In this document: one piece after another, positions 1 to 7,557 of the stretch
How positions within the stretch are numbered: the first letter of the stretch is position 1
How the letters are laid out: the number at the start of each line of letters is the position of its first letter
Assembly (NCBI RefSeq): GCF_000383955.1
Contig: NZ_KB913013.1
Span: forward strand, 1,580,277-1,644,276
Direction of reading: 5' to 3'
Length of the DNA stretch: 64,000 nucleotides
From: Rudanella lutea DSM 19387
GTDB lineage: Bacteria > Bacteroidota > Bacteroidia > Cytophagales > Spirosomataceae
Translations under genes and position numbers: made by a program
The notes under the pieces: model-generated
What the model saw: only the letters and a program-made list of their open reading frames with translations
Database searches by the model: none
Told to the model about the DNA's origin: nothing

Positions 1-294
1 ATCGTCGGCCCCAACCTTAAACCCCTGAATGGTGTCTTCTTTCATCGACTTGGCCGTCAGGAAAATAATGGGCACATCACGGCCCGTCATACGTACCTCC
101 CGGGCAAGTGAGAAGCCGTCCTTTTTGGGCATCATCACATCAAAAATGCACAGATCATACTGGCCGCGGGTAAATAATTCGAGCGCCATGTTGCCATCGG
201 TGGCACGGTCGGTCTGAAACCCGCGCAGGGTAAGATATTCTTGAACAAGTTGCCCCAGATTGGGGTCGTCTTCGGCCAGTAAGATTGTTGCCAT
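1..294 (-). CDS. Response regulator, receiver domain (3' part outside window)
   Basis: An open frame runs from ATG at 294 to the window edge, giving 98 residues with no stop, so the gene continues to the left. It begins MATILLAEDD and shows a standard receiver domain: acidic pocket E8-D9-D10, phosphoacceptor D52 in CIFDVMMPKKDG, T80 in IIFLT and the conserved lysine of LTAK at 82. The effector domain is not visible; an OmpR-type winged helix would be usual for this receiver type but cannot be confirmed. The histidine kinase gene lies directly upstream on the same strand with about 80 bases between them, so the two probably form a co-transcribed two-component pair. Confidence 0.93.
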   Translation of the reverse strand, partial: MATILLAEDDPNLGQLVQEYLTLRGFQTDRATDGNMALELFTRGQYDLCIFDVMMPKKDGFSLAREVRMTGRDVPIIFLTAKSMKEDTIQGFKVGADD

Positions 295-316
295 CGAAAA
301 GGATGTGTAATAGGTC

Positions 317-391
317 AATGAATAATGGATAGTGGTTAATGAATAATATCGGCAAAGAAGCCCATTCATTAACCACTATCCATTGTTCATT
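317..391. repeat. Inverted repeat between kinase and regulator genes
   Basis: Arms 317-344 and 364-391 are complementary at 27 of 28 positions with a 19-base loop. The right arm contains the TAG stop codon of the histidine kinase (378-376), so a hairpin in the mRNA would include the end of that gene. It could set the kinase:regulator ratio by partial termination or by blocking decay; this is inference. Confidence 0.8.
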
Positions 392-2241
392 TTATATGGA
401 ATGATTACTTCAAATGCACTGCCCTGCCCCAGTTGGCTCTCCACCGTGATACGGCCGTGGTGGGCGTCGACCATTTTCCGAACATAACTCAGGCCAAGCC
501 CGAAGCCTTTCACATCGTGCAGGTTACCCGTCGGAACCCGATAAAACGTTTCGAAAATTCGGTTTTGCTGCTCTTTGGAGAGGCCCAGCCCCTGGTCGGC
601 CACGGTCAGGCTTATCCCGTCGGGCAGGCTTTGGGTACGAATGGTGATGTGCGGCTTACCGGGCGAGTACTTAATCGCATTATCGACAAGATTATACACA
701 ATATTGGTCAGGTGCACCTCATCGGCTTCCACTACTTCGTTTTCGGCGTCAAAATCGAGTTCCAGTTCGCCCCCGCGCTGTTCAATCTGCAACCCAATGG
801 TGTTTAGCACCTTCTCCACCACATCGTGGATATTTACCGGTACGATAGCCAGCTTAACCGCCCCTCGGTCGAGTAAGGCCATCTGGAGCACTTTTTCAAC
901 GTGCGAGCCTAGCCGCCGGGTTTCGTCGCGGATGATACCGAGGTAGCGCGACAACCGCCCGGCCTCTTCGGGTTCGGTTGAGCGCTGGGAGTCGGCTTGC
1001 TCCCGCCAACCCATGTTCTGGGCCATCTCGACCGCCAATGAGATGGTCGAAATAGGCGTTTTGAACTCGTGGGTCATGTTATTGATAAAATCGTTTTTGA
1101 TGTCGGCCATCTTCTTCTGCCGCAAAATGGTACTGATGGCGATGTAAAAACAAGCCAGAATGGTCAGAATCAGCAAGGCCGACGCGGCCAGGGTAAAGCC
1201 CATGCGGCTCCAGATAAACTCCTGCCGGGTTGGGAAATAGACGTACAGGTGATTGCCCGTGTCGAGCAGGTTATTGGGAAACAGCACCGCCCGGTAGCCC
1301 GCCAGCGCAATTCGGTTCGGATCGGTATTGGAGGTAGCAAACAGAAACTGTGGTTTACCACTGCTGGTGCGGTCGCTGCGAACGCCATAGGCAAATGGCA
1401 GCGAGATACCCCGCTCGGCCAGGCTTTGCCGCAACAGCGTATCGAGCGTAAGCCGGTCGACACGCTCACCGATTGGCCGTTCTGACAGCAGCAGCTCCTT
1501 AAGTACCCCTTTTACCATCTCGGTTTGCTCCTCGGCCCGCTTGTTCAATTGGGCTACGGCCGTCGGTTCGGGTACAGATTTACGGGTAAGCTCTCGCTGC
1601 TTTCTGGCCTGATTGCGCCCGGCTGCCAGTTGGCGTTGGCGCAGCGAATCGGCCTTCAGGTAAGACTGAGTCAGGTCGTGGTTGAACTGATTCATCTGCC
1701 CCACCAGCTCCCGATTGGCCCATTCCTCAAACTGGCGTTGCTGTTCGAGCTGAGCCTGCCACTCGCCCGCAGCAGCCAGCATTTCCTGCTGTTCAAAAAA
1801 CGTAGCTACCACCAATGCTTGCTCGGGCGTGATGGGTTGGGTTTGCGGGTGCAACACATCGGACTGAATCACAACCGTAGCGGGCATGTCGGTGCCGTTT
1901 TCGGCGGCCCGCTGTTGCCGAAGCCGCCGGGCAATGCGGCTTTCGGTGAGAGGCCTGGGCGAGGGAGTCCGCTTCACATCAGGTTTAACCTCGGCCTTGC
2001 GCGAAATAGCCATCAGCCCCTGTTGCTGTTGCTGGGCACGAATCCGCTGCCGGCTCAGGTCCATGATTTCCCGCCGTTCGAGTGTCCGCACAACCTCCTG
2101 CAGGGCGTCGGTCACTTTATAATCAAACTGTTCGCGCTGAAGCCGCCACGCTGAGGTAATGTAGTAGCCTTGCAGGCCTACCAGCCCCAGCAACCCTACC
2201 GTCATGAGGGCGACAATCCAGCGAATGCGTTGTTTCGACAT
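376..2241 (-). CDS. Sensor histidine kinase, two-component system
   Basis: Predicted 621 residues from MSKQRIRWIV; an in-frame ATG 36 bases further upstream is possible, but the internal start puts a positively charged tip just before the first membrane segment (about residues 5-28). A Gln/Arg-rich periplasmic region of about 330 residues follows, then a second membrane helix (about 345-370). The HisKA H-box reads MTHEFKTPIS with phosphoacceptor H391. The ATPase domain shows the N box NLVDNAIKYSP, a G1-like box DQGLGLS, the F box IFETFYRV and the G2 box GFGLGLSYV, so it looks catalytically complete. It should autophosphorylate and pass phosphate to the adjacent response regulator. The periplasmic domain is not one I recognise, so the signal is unknown. 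Confidence 0.93.
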   Translation of the reverse strand: MSKQRIRWIVALMTVGLLGLVGLQGYYITSAWRLQREQFDYKVTDALQEVVRTLERREIMDLSRQRIRAQQQQQGLMAISRKAEVKPDVKRTPSPRPLTESRIARRLRQQRAAENGTDMPATVVIQSDVLHPQTQPITPEQALVVATFFEQQEMLAAAGEWQAQLEQQRQFEEWANRELVGQMNQFNHDLTQSYLKADSLRQRQLAAGRNQARKQRELTRKSVPEPTAVAQLNKRAEEQTEMVKGVLKELLLSERPIGERVDRLTLDTLLRQSLAERGISLPFAYGVRSDRTSSGKPQFLFATSNTDPNRIALAGYRAVLFPNNLLDTGNHLYVYFPTRQEFIWSRMGFTLAASALLILTILACFYIAISTILRQKKMADIKNDFINNMTHEFKTPISTISLAVEMAQNMGWREQADSQRSTEPEEAGRLSRYLGIIRDETRRLGSHVEKVLQMALLDRGAVKLAIVPVNIHDVVEKVLNTIGLQIEQRGGELELDFDAENEVVEADEVHLTNIVYNLVDNAIKYSPGKPHITIRTQSLPDGISLTVADQGLGLSKEQQNRIFETFYRVPTGNLHDVKGFGLGLSYVRKMVDAHHGRITVESQLGQGSAFEVIIPYKMNNG

Positions 2242-2435
2242 TTTTTGGGCTCCCGTGCAACGTTGCCACCGGAACATTCATCCTTGCTAAAAACCGCTCA
2301 ACAGGCCCATAGGCCGGGCGGTGTTTGTAAAACTAACGAAGGGCCCCGGCCAACAGGTCCGGTTTAACAAACTTTAACAGCTCACCCGCAGACCCTCTGA
2401 AAACTCATTTGTTCCTTTACACAACGACAAGCACT

Positions 2436-3194
2436 ATGAAAACAACACGCTCTATTTACCAACGGTTCTGGATGCCGGCCGTGCTGATTAGCCTTGCCGC
2501 TACCCCTACCCTCGCCCAGCAATCGCCGAACAACAAAACAAGCGAGGGCGAAGACGTTACGATCAAGATTATTGAGCGCAATGGCGATCAGGTTCGCGAA
2601 ACCACCCGGACGTACAAACTCAACAGCAACGATGACCGGGATCAGATTGCCATGAAACTCGTTGACTCGATTAAGGCGGCCCGGCCTAACGAGCGTAACC
2701 GGCAAATGACCATCATCATCGACCAAATTGATGGCACCCGCGTGCGCGAGCGGCCGGGCGATGTGTACGCCCGCAGGCCTTACGTGTCGCCTAACTGGCA
2801 GTACAACTTCCGCATGAACGTTGATTCGCTGGTGACCAACACCGAGCGTTTCTTCCGGCGCGATATTGAACCCGAACTCAACCGGGCGTTCGATGGCTGG
2901 TCGCGTACGTACAATATTCGGAACAAGCCTTCAACTATCCGGGGGTTGAGCGCCTACCCCAACAATCCGGATAAAGACCAGCTGAACATTCGCTTTACGG
3001 CACCGGCCAAGGGCGATATTCAGATTGTAGTCACCAACGCCAAGGGGAAAGAGGTAGCCCGGCGCGAGCTGAAAGACTTCTCGGGTGAGTTTGTGGGGCA
3101 AATTGACCTCGGCAAAAAGGGCTCAGCGGGGGTGTATTTCCTTAGCGTGACACAAAACGAAGACGGAGCCGTTCAGCGGGTGGTCATCGAGTAA
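2436..3194 (+). CDS. Secreted protein with C-terminal sorting-like beta domain
   Basis: Start chosen at 2436 (MKTTRSIYQRF), which opens a signal peptide ending near TLAQQ; an upstream in-frame ATG at 2409 would only add nine polar residues. The mature part is charged, with repeated Arg and Asp. The last ~70 residues (IRFTAPAKGDIQIVVTNAKG onward, ending GVYFLSVTQNEDGAVQRVVIE in two pieces) resemble the C-terminal domain that directs Bacteroidota proteins to the type IX secretion system or to the cell surface. The central region is unrecognised. It is divergent from the histidine kinase gene with about 190 bases between starts, so it could be a target of that two-component system; this is inference. 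Confidence 0.75.
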   Translation: MKTTRSIYQRFWMPAVLISLAATPTLAQQSPNNKTSEGEDVTIKIIERNGDQVRETTRTYKLNSNDDRDQIAMKLVDSIKAARPNERNRQMTIIIDQIDGTRVRERPGDVYARRPYVSPNWQYNFRMNVDSLVTNTERFFRRDIEPELNRAFDGWSRTYNIRNKPSTIRGLSAYPNNPDKDQLNIRFTAPAKGDIQIVVTNAKGKEVARRELKDFSGEFVGQIDLGKKGSAGVYFLSVTQNEDGAVQRVVIE

Positions 3195-3202
3195 ATTAGC
3201 CA

Positions 3203-3286
3203 CTGGTTTGTTTGATGGCCGCGATTATATTGACTGTCAGCTACTTGCGACACAAGTCCCACCCTCGCGGCCATCAAACAAATCAG
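3203..3286. repeat. Long inverted repeat downstream of a secreted-protein gene
   Basis: TTTGTTTGATGGCCGCG at 3207-3223 is exactly complementary to 3266-3282, and the pairing extends to 3203/3286 with a single G-T wobble, giving a 21-bp stem around a 42-base loop. It begins 8 bases after the stop codon at 3194. There is no clear T-run directly after the stem (TCAGCTCTTAAAAAA), so it may be a weak terminator, an RNA-stabilising hairpin or a small repeat element. Confidence 0.7.
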
Positions 3287-3315
3287 CTCTTAAAAAATAT
3301 TTTTAGTACTTTGTA

Positions 3316-3347
3316 TTGCAAGATACCAAACGTTACCTATATCTTTG
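3316..3347 (+). promoter_or_regulatory. Bacteroidota-type promoter for the small secreted peptide
   Basis: TATCTTTG at 3340-3347 matches the Bacteroidota -7 consensus TAnnTTTG, and a TTG at 3316-3318 lies 21 bases upstream, in the range expected for the -33 box. Transcription would start near 3353, giving a short leader before the ATG at 3379. Confidence 0.6.
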
Positions 3348-3378
3348 TGTCAACAAGAACAACAAATCGGACGAGACA

Positions 3379-3609
3379 ATGAAAACGAAGTTGGCAATGA
3401 TGGTTCTGATCGTGGGGATGAGTCTTCAGACGTTTGGTATGGGGCATCCGCACAACTTGTTTGCTGCTCGTAAGCAGATTCGGGCCAAGCGGCCGGTTGC
3501 GAGTCAACCTACTTGCCCAACGCGCACCAAAGCCACGGCGTATGCCAAGGCTACCCTGATGACATCGGCCACCGTCTGGACCTGGCTGACAAAAAAAGGA
3601 GCGAACTGA
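3379..3609 (+). CDS. Small secreted basic protein of unknown function
   Basis: Predicted 76 residues beginning MKTKLAMMVLIVGMS, which reads as a Sec signal peptide of about 22 residues. The mature peptide is basic (many Lys, Arg, Thr and Ala) and has no domain I recognise. The start at 3379 was preferred over an in-frame ATG at 3316 because the latter lies within the promoter and the signal peptide begins here. It has its own well-matched promoter and ends inside a hairpin shared with endonuclease III, so it appears to be a single-gene unit. Short secreted ORFs of this kind are hard to verify; the promoter and signal peptide are the main support. Confidence 0.6.
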   Translation: MKTKLAMMVLIVGMSLQTFGMGHPHNLFAARKQIRAKRPVASQPTCPTRTKATAYAKATLMTSATVWTWLTKKGAN

Positions 3610-3623
3610 CCGGTCCGCTCCTT
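3596..3623 (-). terminator. Intrinsic terminator for endonuclease III
   Basis: AAGGAGCG (3596-3603) pairs with CGCTCCTT (3616-3623) around AACT and the inner palindrome GACCGGTC. Read on the minus strand the stem is followed by a run of seven T, which fits a terminator 12 bases past the nth stop. It overlaps the last codons of the convergent small gene. Confidence 0.7.
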
Positions 3624-3634
3624 CTGCTGCTTCG

Positions 3635-4312
3635 TTACACGCTCTGCCTTACTCTCCGGGGCGGAGCTGTTTGTTTTTCGTAGTACTTACAAAAGTCTTT
3701 CAACGCGCACACATCGCACTTTGGAGCCCGGGCCACACACACGTACCGCCCGTGCAGAATGAGCCAATGATGCGACTTGGGTACCAGTTCCTTCGGAATA
3801 TGGGCCACCAGGGCCTTCTCAACGGCCAGGGGAGTCGTTGCCGTTAAGGGCGCAAGCCCCAACCGATGCGACACCCGAAACACGTGGGTATCTACGGCCA
3901 TTGTGGGCTCATTATACACAATCGAGAGGATCACGTGCGCTGTTTTGCGGCCAACCCCCGGTAGCGACTGCAACTCGGCCAGCGTGGCCGGTACCTCTCC
4001 GCCAAATTGCTCGACAAGCAACCGGGCCATACCAACCAGGTGTTTTGCCTTGTTGTTGGGGTACGATACCGAACGGATGTACGAAAATACCTCCTCAACC
4101 GACGCGGCCGCGAGCGACTCGGCCTCCGGAAAGCGCGCAAACAAAGCGGGCGTAATCTGATTGATGCGTTTATCGGTACACTGTGCCGACAGAATGACAG
4201 CGACCAACAGCTCAAACGGATTGCTGAAGTTGAGCTCGGTTTGCACTTCAGCGTAATGCGTTGTGAAATAGTCTATGAAACGGCGGAAACGTTCTTTCTT
4301 CAGCATATACAA
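3635..4312 (-). CDS. nth: Endonuclease III, DNA glycosylase/AP lyase
   Basis: 225 residues, normal length for the family. It removes oxidised pyrimidines and nicks the strand at the abasic site during base excision repair. The helix-hairpin-helix LPGVGRKTAHV carries the catalytic lysine K123, and the catalytic aspartate is D141 in VDTHVFRV. The C-terminal cluster C192-X6-C199-X2-C202-X5-C208 is the [4Fe-4S] loop. LSAQCTDKRINQITPALF near the N-terminus is the usual family segment. It is on the same strand as the sigma-factor pair upstream but separated from it by a strong hairpin, so it is probably transcribed on its own or by read-through. Confidence 0.97.
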   Translation of the reverse strand: MYMLKKERFRRFIDYFTTHYAEVQTELNFSNPFELLVAVILSAQCTDKRINQITPALFARFPEAESLAAASVEEVFSYIRSVSYPNNKAKHLVGMARLLVEQFGGEVPATLAELQSLPGVGRKTAHVILSIVYNEPTMAVDTHVFRVSHRLGLAPLTATTPLAVEKALVAHIPKELVPKSHHWLILHGRYVCVARAPKCDVCALKDFCKYYEKQTAPPRRVRQSV

Positions 4313-4317
4313 GAAAA

Positions 4318-4384
4318 GTCTTAGGAATTGAGTAGAGATGGCATCTTGTTCAGAAAGATGCCATCTCTACTCAATTCCTAAGAC
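4318..4384. terminator. 30-bp perfect hairpin between sigma-factor unit and nth
   Basis: Positions 4318-4347 and 4355-4384 are perfectly complementary over 30 bp with a 7-base loop. It lies 36 bases past the stop of the 82-residue gene and 5 bases before the nth start codon, so on the minus strand it would form just upstream of nth. A stem this long is unusual for a simple intrinsic terminator and there is no clean T-run, so a small mobile palindrome or an RNA-processing site is also possible. Confidence 0.75.
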
Positions 4385-4420
4385 CAAAGATACGACAAAC
4401 CCGACGCCCTTTTGTGTAGC

Positions 4421-4669
4421 CTAAGCCAACAAACGAGACGCCGGGTTCGGCGGGTACGATCGTGAATACTGGAGTATCGCGTTAAGCGTATCGGGCCGGG
4501 GCTGCCGCTCAATTTTATCCATCAACGCCCGAAGCTCGAGCGTATCGAGGAACTGAGTCATCAGTTCAGGGTCCGACATCATGGCGTCTTCGATGAGCAG
4601 GTTCTCCTCAGGGGAGGTCTCCTCGTAGACATACCGGATTACATCATCGTGAGTAAAAGTTTTTATCAT
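4421..4669 (-). CDS. Small acidic protein coupled to ECF sigma factor, possible anti-sigma
   Basis: 82 residues beginning MIKTFTHDDVIRYVYEE, rich in Glu and Asp and predicted helical, with a Pro-rich tail. Its start codon lies 26 bases inside the end of the sigma-factor gene, so the two are translationally coupled. Position and size suggest a regulator of the sigma factor, but no zinc-binding H-x3-C-x2-C motif or membrane segment is present, so it is not a classical zinc anti-sigma factor. The anti-sigma role is inferred from context only. A strong hairpin follows the stop codon, closing the two-gene unit. Confidence 0.72.
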   Translation of the reverse strand: MIKTFTHDDVIRYVYEETSPEENLLIEDAMMSDPELMTQFLDTLELRALMDKIERQPRPDTLNAILQYSRSYPPNPASRLLA

Positions 4670-5243
4670 AGCTCGGCGAACGTTTGCTTAGTTGCTTGCG
4701 CAGATTAATCAGCGCATAACGCATACGTCCCAAAGCTGTGTTTATACTGACGCCGGTCGCATCGGCAATCTCCTGGAAACTCATTTCCTCGTAGTGCCGC
4801 ATGATCAGAACCTGGCGCTGCTGTTCCGGCAACCGCTGGATCAACTCGCGCAAATGCTCATGTGTCTCCTGCCTGATCTGCATGGATTCGATAGAGTCCT
4901 CGGCAAACTCAAGCGTATTGAACACATTGCTTCCGTCTTCAAACACTACATTGGGGTAGCGTTTATCCTTCCGGAAATAGTCAATGGCCAAGTTGTGAGC
5001 AATTCGAATGATCCAGGGGAGAAACTTGCCTTCTTCGTTATATCTACCCGACTTGATTGTATCAACCGCTTTGATGAACGTATCCTGAAGCAAGTCTTCA
5101 GCTACGTACTGGTCTTTTACAATCAGGTAAATTGTTGTGTAGATCTTAGACTTATGTCGATGAACGAGTTTGGCAAAGGCACTTTCACTACCACGGATGT
5201 ACAGAGAAATCAGCTCACTGTCTGTTACCTGGGCTTTTTCCAT
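4644..5243 (-). CDS. ECF-type RNA polymerase sigma factor
   Basis: 199 residues, the usual length of a sigma-70 family ECF factor. Region 2 spans about residues 15-90 and includes LLQDTFIKA and FLPWIIRIAHNLAIDYFRK, the core-binding and -10 recognition helices. Region 4 (about 125-185) contains LPEQQRQVLIMRHYEEMSFQ and EIADATGVSINTALGRMRYAL, a typical helix-turn-helix for -35 recognition. The gene overlaps the following 82-residue gene. The substrate regulon cannot be read from the window. The upstream 366-base gap is shared with a divergent apbE-like gene. Confidence 0.95.
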   Translation of the reverse strand: MEKAQVTDSELISLYIRGSESAFAKLVHRHKSKIYTTIYLIVKDQYVAEDLLQDTFIKAVDTIKSGRYNEEGKFLPWIIRIAHNLAIDYFRKDKRYPNVVFEDGSNVFNTLEFAEDSIESMQIRQETHEHLRELIQRLPEQQRQVLIMRHYEEMSFQEIADATGVSINTALGRMRYALINLRKQLSKRSPSYDKNFYSR

Positions 5244-5609
5244 TTTCAGTAAGACAATTAGGTAACGTAGAGCGTGCTATCGATAGTGTGTGCTGGTTTA
5301 GTTTTTTTGTGCCGAATTGCGAGAATGTAGAATCAAAGTAACCAAATAATTAGGTATCAAGCAAGAGCTGGATTCAATTATTTTTCAAGTGGGGCGTTTA
5401 GTTCCATAAAATTTTGTATCGTGCAACGTTGTTGCTATAAACACATTTTACGGCACAACTGCCTCATTTTGAGAAAAACTTGCACTTTACAACGACCTCG
5501 CAAAAAAGCATCGATATGTACGCCGAAACCTACGCTTCGGATGTCGCGTTGCCAATTTTTTTTTAGTTGGTGGCCAAAAAATAAGGGCTCAATCGGCTTA
5601 TGCTCCCGT
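5244..5609. other. Divergent intergenic region, sigma factor / apbE
   Basis: This 366-base stretch separates the divergent sigma-factor and apbE genes and is AT-richer than its surroundings. It must hold the promoters for both. The reading frame of apbE is open back to 5421, but those codons give an atypical Cys- and Lys-rich peptide and I treat them as non-coding. No clear TAnnTTTG box or palindrome was found. Confidence 0.5.
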
Positions 5610-6644
5610 ATGCACGTCTCAATTTGGGGTTGGGTCATCACCTTCCTTACGCTTTTGGGTGCCTGGAGTACCGCACAGGCTCAGTCACTACAGCGCTACA
5701 GCTTTCGGCGGGGGCTTATGGGTACGCAATTTACGGTCATCCTATACGCTCCCGATAGCCTCACAGCCATGCGAGCCTACACGCAGGTATCGGCCCGTAT
5801 GGATACACTCAACACAATCCTGAGCGATTACCTCGACGGGTCGGAGATAAACCGCCTGTCGCAGTCGGGCGGAAGCAAACAGGCCATTCCGGTATCGGCC
5901 GAGTTATTTGATATTTTGCAAAAAGGATGCCGGATTGCCCGTCTGTCGGGTGGGCGCTTCGACCCAACGATTGGTCCCCTATCCCAGCTTTGGCGACGCG
6001 CTGTGCGCCAACGGTCATTTCCACCCGCTAAAGAGCGCCGACAGGCCCGCCGGGCTGTTGGCTACCGGTTTATCCAACTCGATACCGTTCGTCGCACAGT
6101 GCGCCTGTTACGGCCCCGTATGCGGCTCGACGTGGGTGGTATTGGACAGGGATTTGCCGTTGACGAAGCTGGTCGGGTGTTACGAGATGCCGGTATTTCA
6201 ATTTTTCTGCTCGATTTGGGTGGAGATGTACTGGCGGGCGCCCCTCCACCGGGGCAACCGCAGGGCTGGCGGATAGACATAGGATCGGGTACCAACGCGC
6301 GACCCGACCCAGCCGACACGCTGATTATCCACCTGAAAAACGGGGCCATTACGACATCGGGCGATACGTACCGGCACCTCGACCTGAATGGCCGCCGGTA
6401 TTCGCACATCATGAACCCGCGCTCGGGCCTGGGTCTGACCCACTTTGTCAGAACGACGGTATTGGCCCCCGATGGATACCGTGCCGACGCGCTCACCAAA
6501 GTCTTCAGCCTGTCGCGAGGCTGGCCTTCGTACTGGGGGCCCAATAAGCGGTTGGCCCGTCGGTTTCCGGGCGTAAAGGTCTGGGTAGTCGAACAAAAAA
6601 AAGGTCGACTGCTCCGATGGCAATCGACCGAAAAAGACCGGTAG
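5610..6644 (+). CDS. apbE: FAD:protein FMN transferase (ApbE), copy 1
   Basis: 344 residues from MHVSIWGWVITFL, a signal peptide cleaved near AQA-QS, so the enzyme acts outside the cytoplasmic membrane. ApbE transfers FMN from FAD to a Thr or Ser of target proteins. Family motifs appear in order: MGTQFTVILYAP, FDPTIGPLSQLW, RLDVGGIGQGFAVD, a Gly-rich LDLGGDVLAGAPP, ITTSGDTYRHLD with SHIMNPRSG, and a C-terminal DGYRADALTKVFSL that carries the metal-binding Asp and Thr region. The frame is open further upstream, but 5610 is the start that opens a signal peptide. No obvious flavinylated target lies next to it, unlike copy 2 at 37.1 kb. Confidence 0.9.
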   Translation: MHVSIWGWVITFLTLLGAWSTAQAQSLQRYSFRRGLMGTQFTVILYAPDSLTAMRAYTQVSARMDTLNTILSDYLDGSEINRLSQSGGSKQAIPVSAELFDILQKGCRIARLSGGRFDPTIGPLSQLWRRAVRQRSFPPAKERRQARRAVGYRFIQLDTVRRTVRLLRPRMRLDVGGIGQGFAVDEAGRVLRDAGISIFLLDLGGDVLAGAPPPGQPQGWRIDIGSGTNARPDPADTLIIHLKNGAITTSGDTYRHLDLNGRRYSHIMNPRSGLGLTHFVRTTVLAPDGYRADALTKVFSLSRGWPSYWGPNKRLARRFPGVKVWVVEQKKGRLLRWQSTEKDR

Positions 6645-6702
6645 TTTGTGGTTTTAGCAAATTTTTCAAGGACATCCGGTGTACTCCCAAACGCGAAGCG
6701 AT

Positions 6703-7542
6703 TTACTTCACCAAAACCTTCTGGGTAATAGCCTCCCGTTTTTCGGGTCTTGACACCGTCACGAGCAGGTAGGTACTAGCCCCACCCGGTACCGGAATGG
6801 CACGCCCGGCCAGGGTTTCAACCGACTCGTCGAACTGCTTCAGGACTTTTCCGTTTAGGGTAGCCATCTGCACCTGTACTACTTCTTTATCGGGTATCCC
6901 TTTCAGGTGTAACCGAAACACACCCGATACGCTTGGGTTGGGGTAGGCAACTACGCCAAACGAAGCCCCCGGTTCGGCACCGGTCGAGCGGACGGCCTCA
7001 ACCGCCACGGGTAGTTCAGCGGGGCGGGTGTTGAGGCCAAGTTTGACATCCCCTTTATCGTTGGAAGCGTACGAGCTAAAATCGCCCCCTTTCATACCCG
7101 GCGCGGCCGAGCCCGGATCTTTGGCCGGATCAAACAGCCGTACCCCCTCCAGATACCCTTTCGCCAGGGTGAATTCGAACAGGAGCTGCTCTTCGCCCGC
7201 CACCAGATCAACCTTACCCCCTTGCGTTGAGAAGGCATGAAAATCGCGGTCGGGAGCAGCAGCGGGGCTGTACACCACCGATTGGTCGAGCCAGACCCCG
7301 GCCTGACTGCTGTGCGGACTGATGGTAATGTCGGCCAACTCTTTAGGCACAACCACCGTTACCTGCGACGGTCCCCAGGTGTAGCGTTGGGCGCTAAACG
7401 TAGGTTTCACATACACCTCGTACCGGTTTAGTTCGGTATTGAAATGGAGTCGGAGATTAAGCGGAGACTGCGACTGGGCCTGAGTCAGGTATGATAAACC
7501 CGTCAAACCGAGGACTCCGACTAAGGCGTTTACTGTTTTCAT
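6703..7542 (-). CDS. Secreted protein with C-terminal sorting domain
   Basis: 279 residues with a signal peptide (about 1-22, ending TQAQS). Residues about 28-160 form a beta domain beginning LRLHFNTELNRYEVYVKP and including YTWGPSQVTVVVP; the same fold is clearly present in the 187-residue protein at 8422-8985. The last ~85 residues (VVAYPNPSVSGVFRLHLKG through TQKVLVK) match the type IX secretion C-terminal sorting domain: a YPNP motif, a beta-rich middle and a Lys-ending strand. It is the last gene of a five-gene secreted-protein unit, 15 bases after its neighbour. Function of the N-terminal domain is unknown. Confidence 0.82.
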   Translation of the reverse strand: MKTVNALVGVLGLTGLSYLTQAQSQSPLNLRLHFNTELNRYEVYVKPTFSAQRYTWGPSQVTVVVPKELADITISPHSSQAGVWLDQSVVYSPAAAPDRDFHAFSTQGGKVDLVAGEEQLLFEFTLAKGYLEGVRLFDPAKDPGSAAPGMKGGDFSSYASNDKGDVKLGLNTRPAELPVAVEAVRSTGAEPGASFGVVAYPNPSVSGVFRLHLKGIPDKEVVQVQMATLNGKVLKQFDESVETLAGRAIPVPGGASTYLLVTVSRPEKREAITQKVLVK

Positions 7543-7557
7543 GATTTAGCAGTTTTG

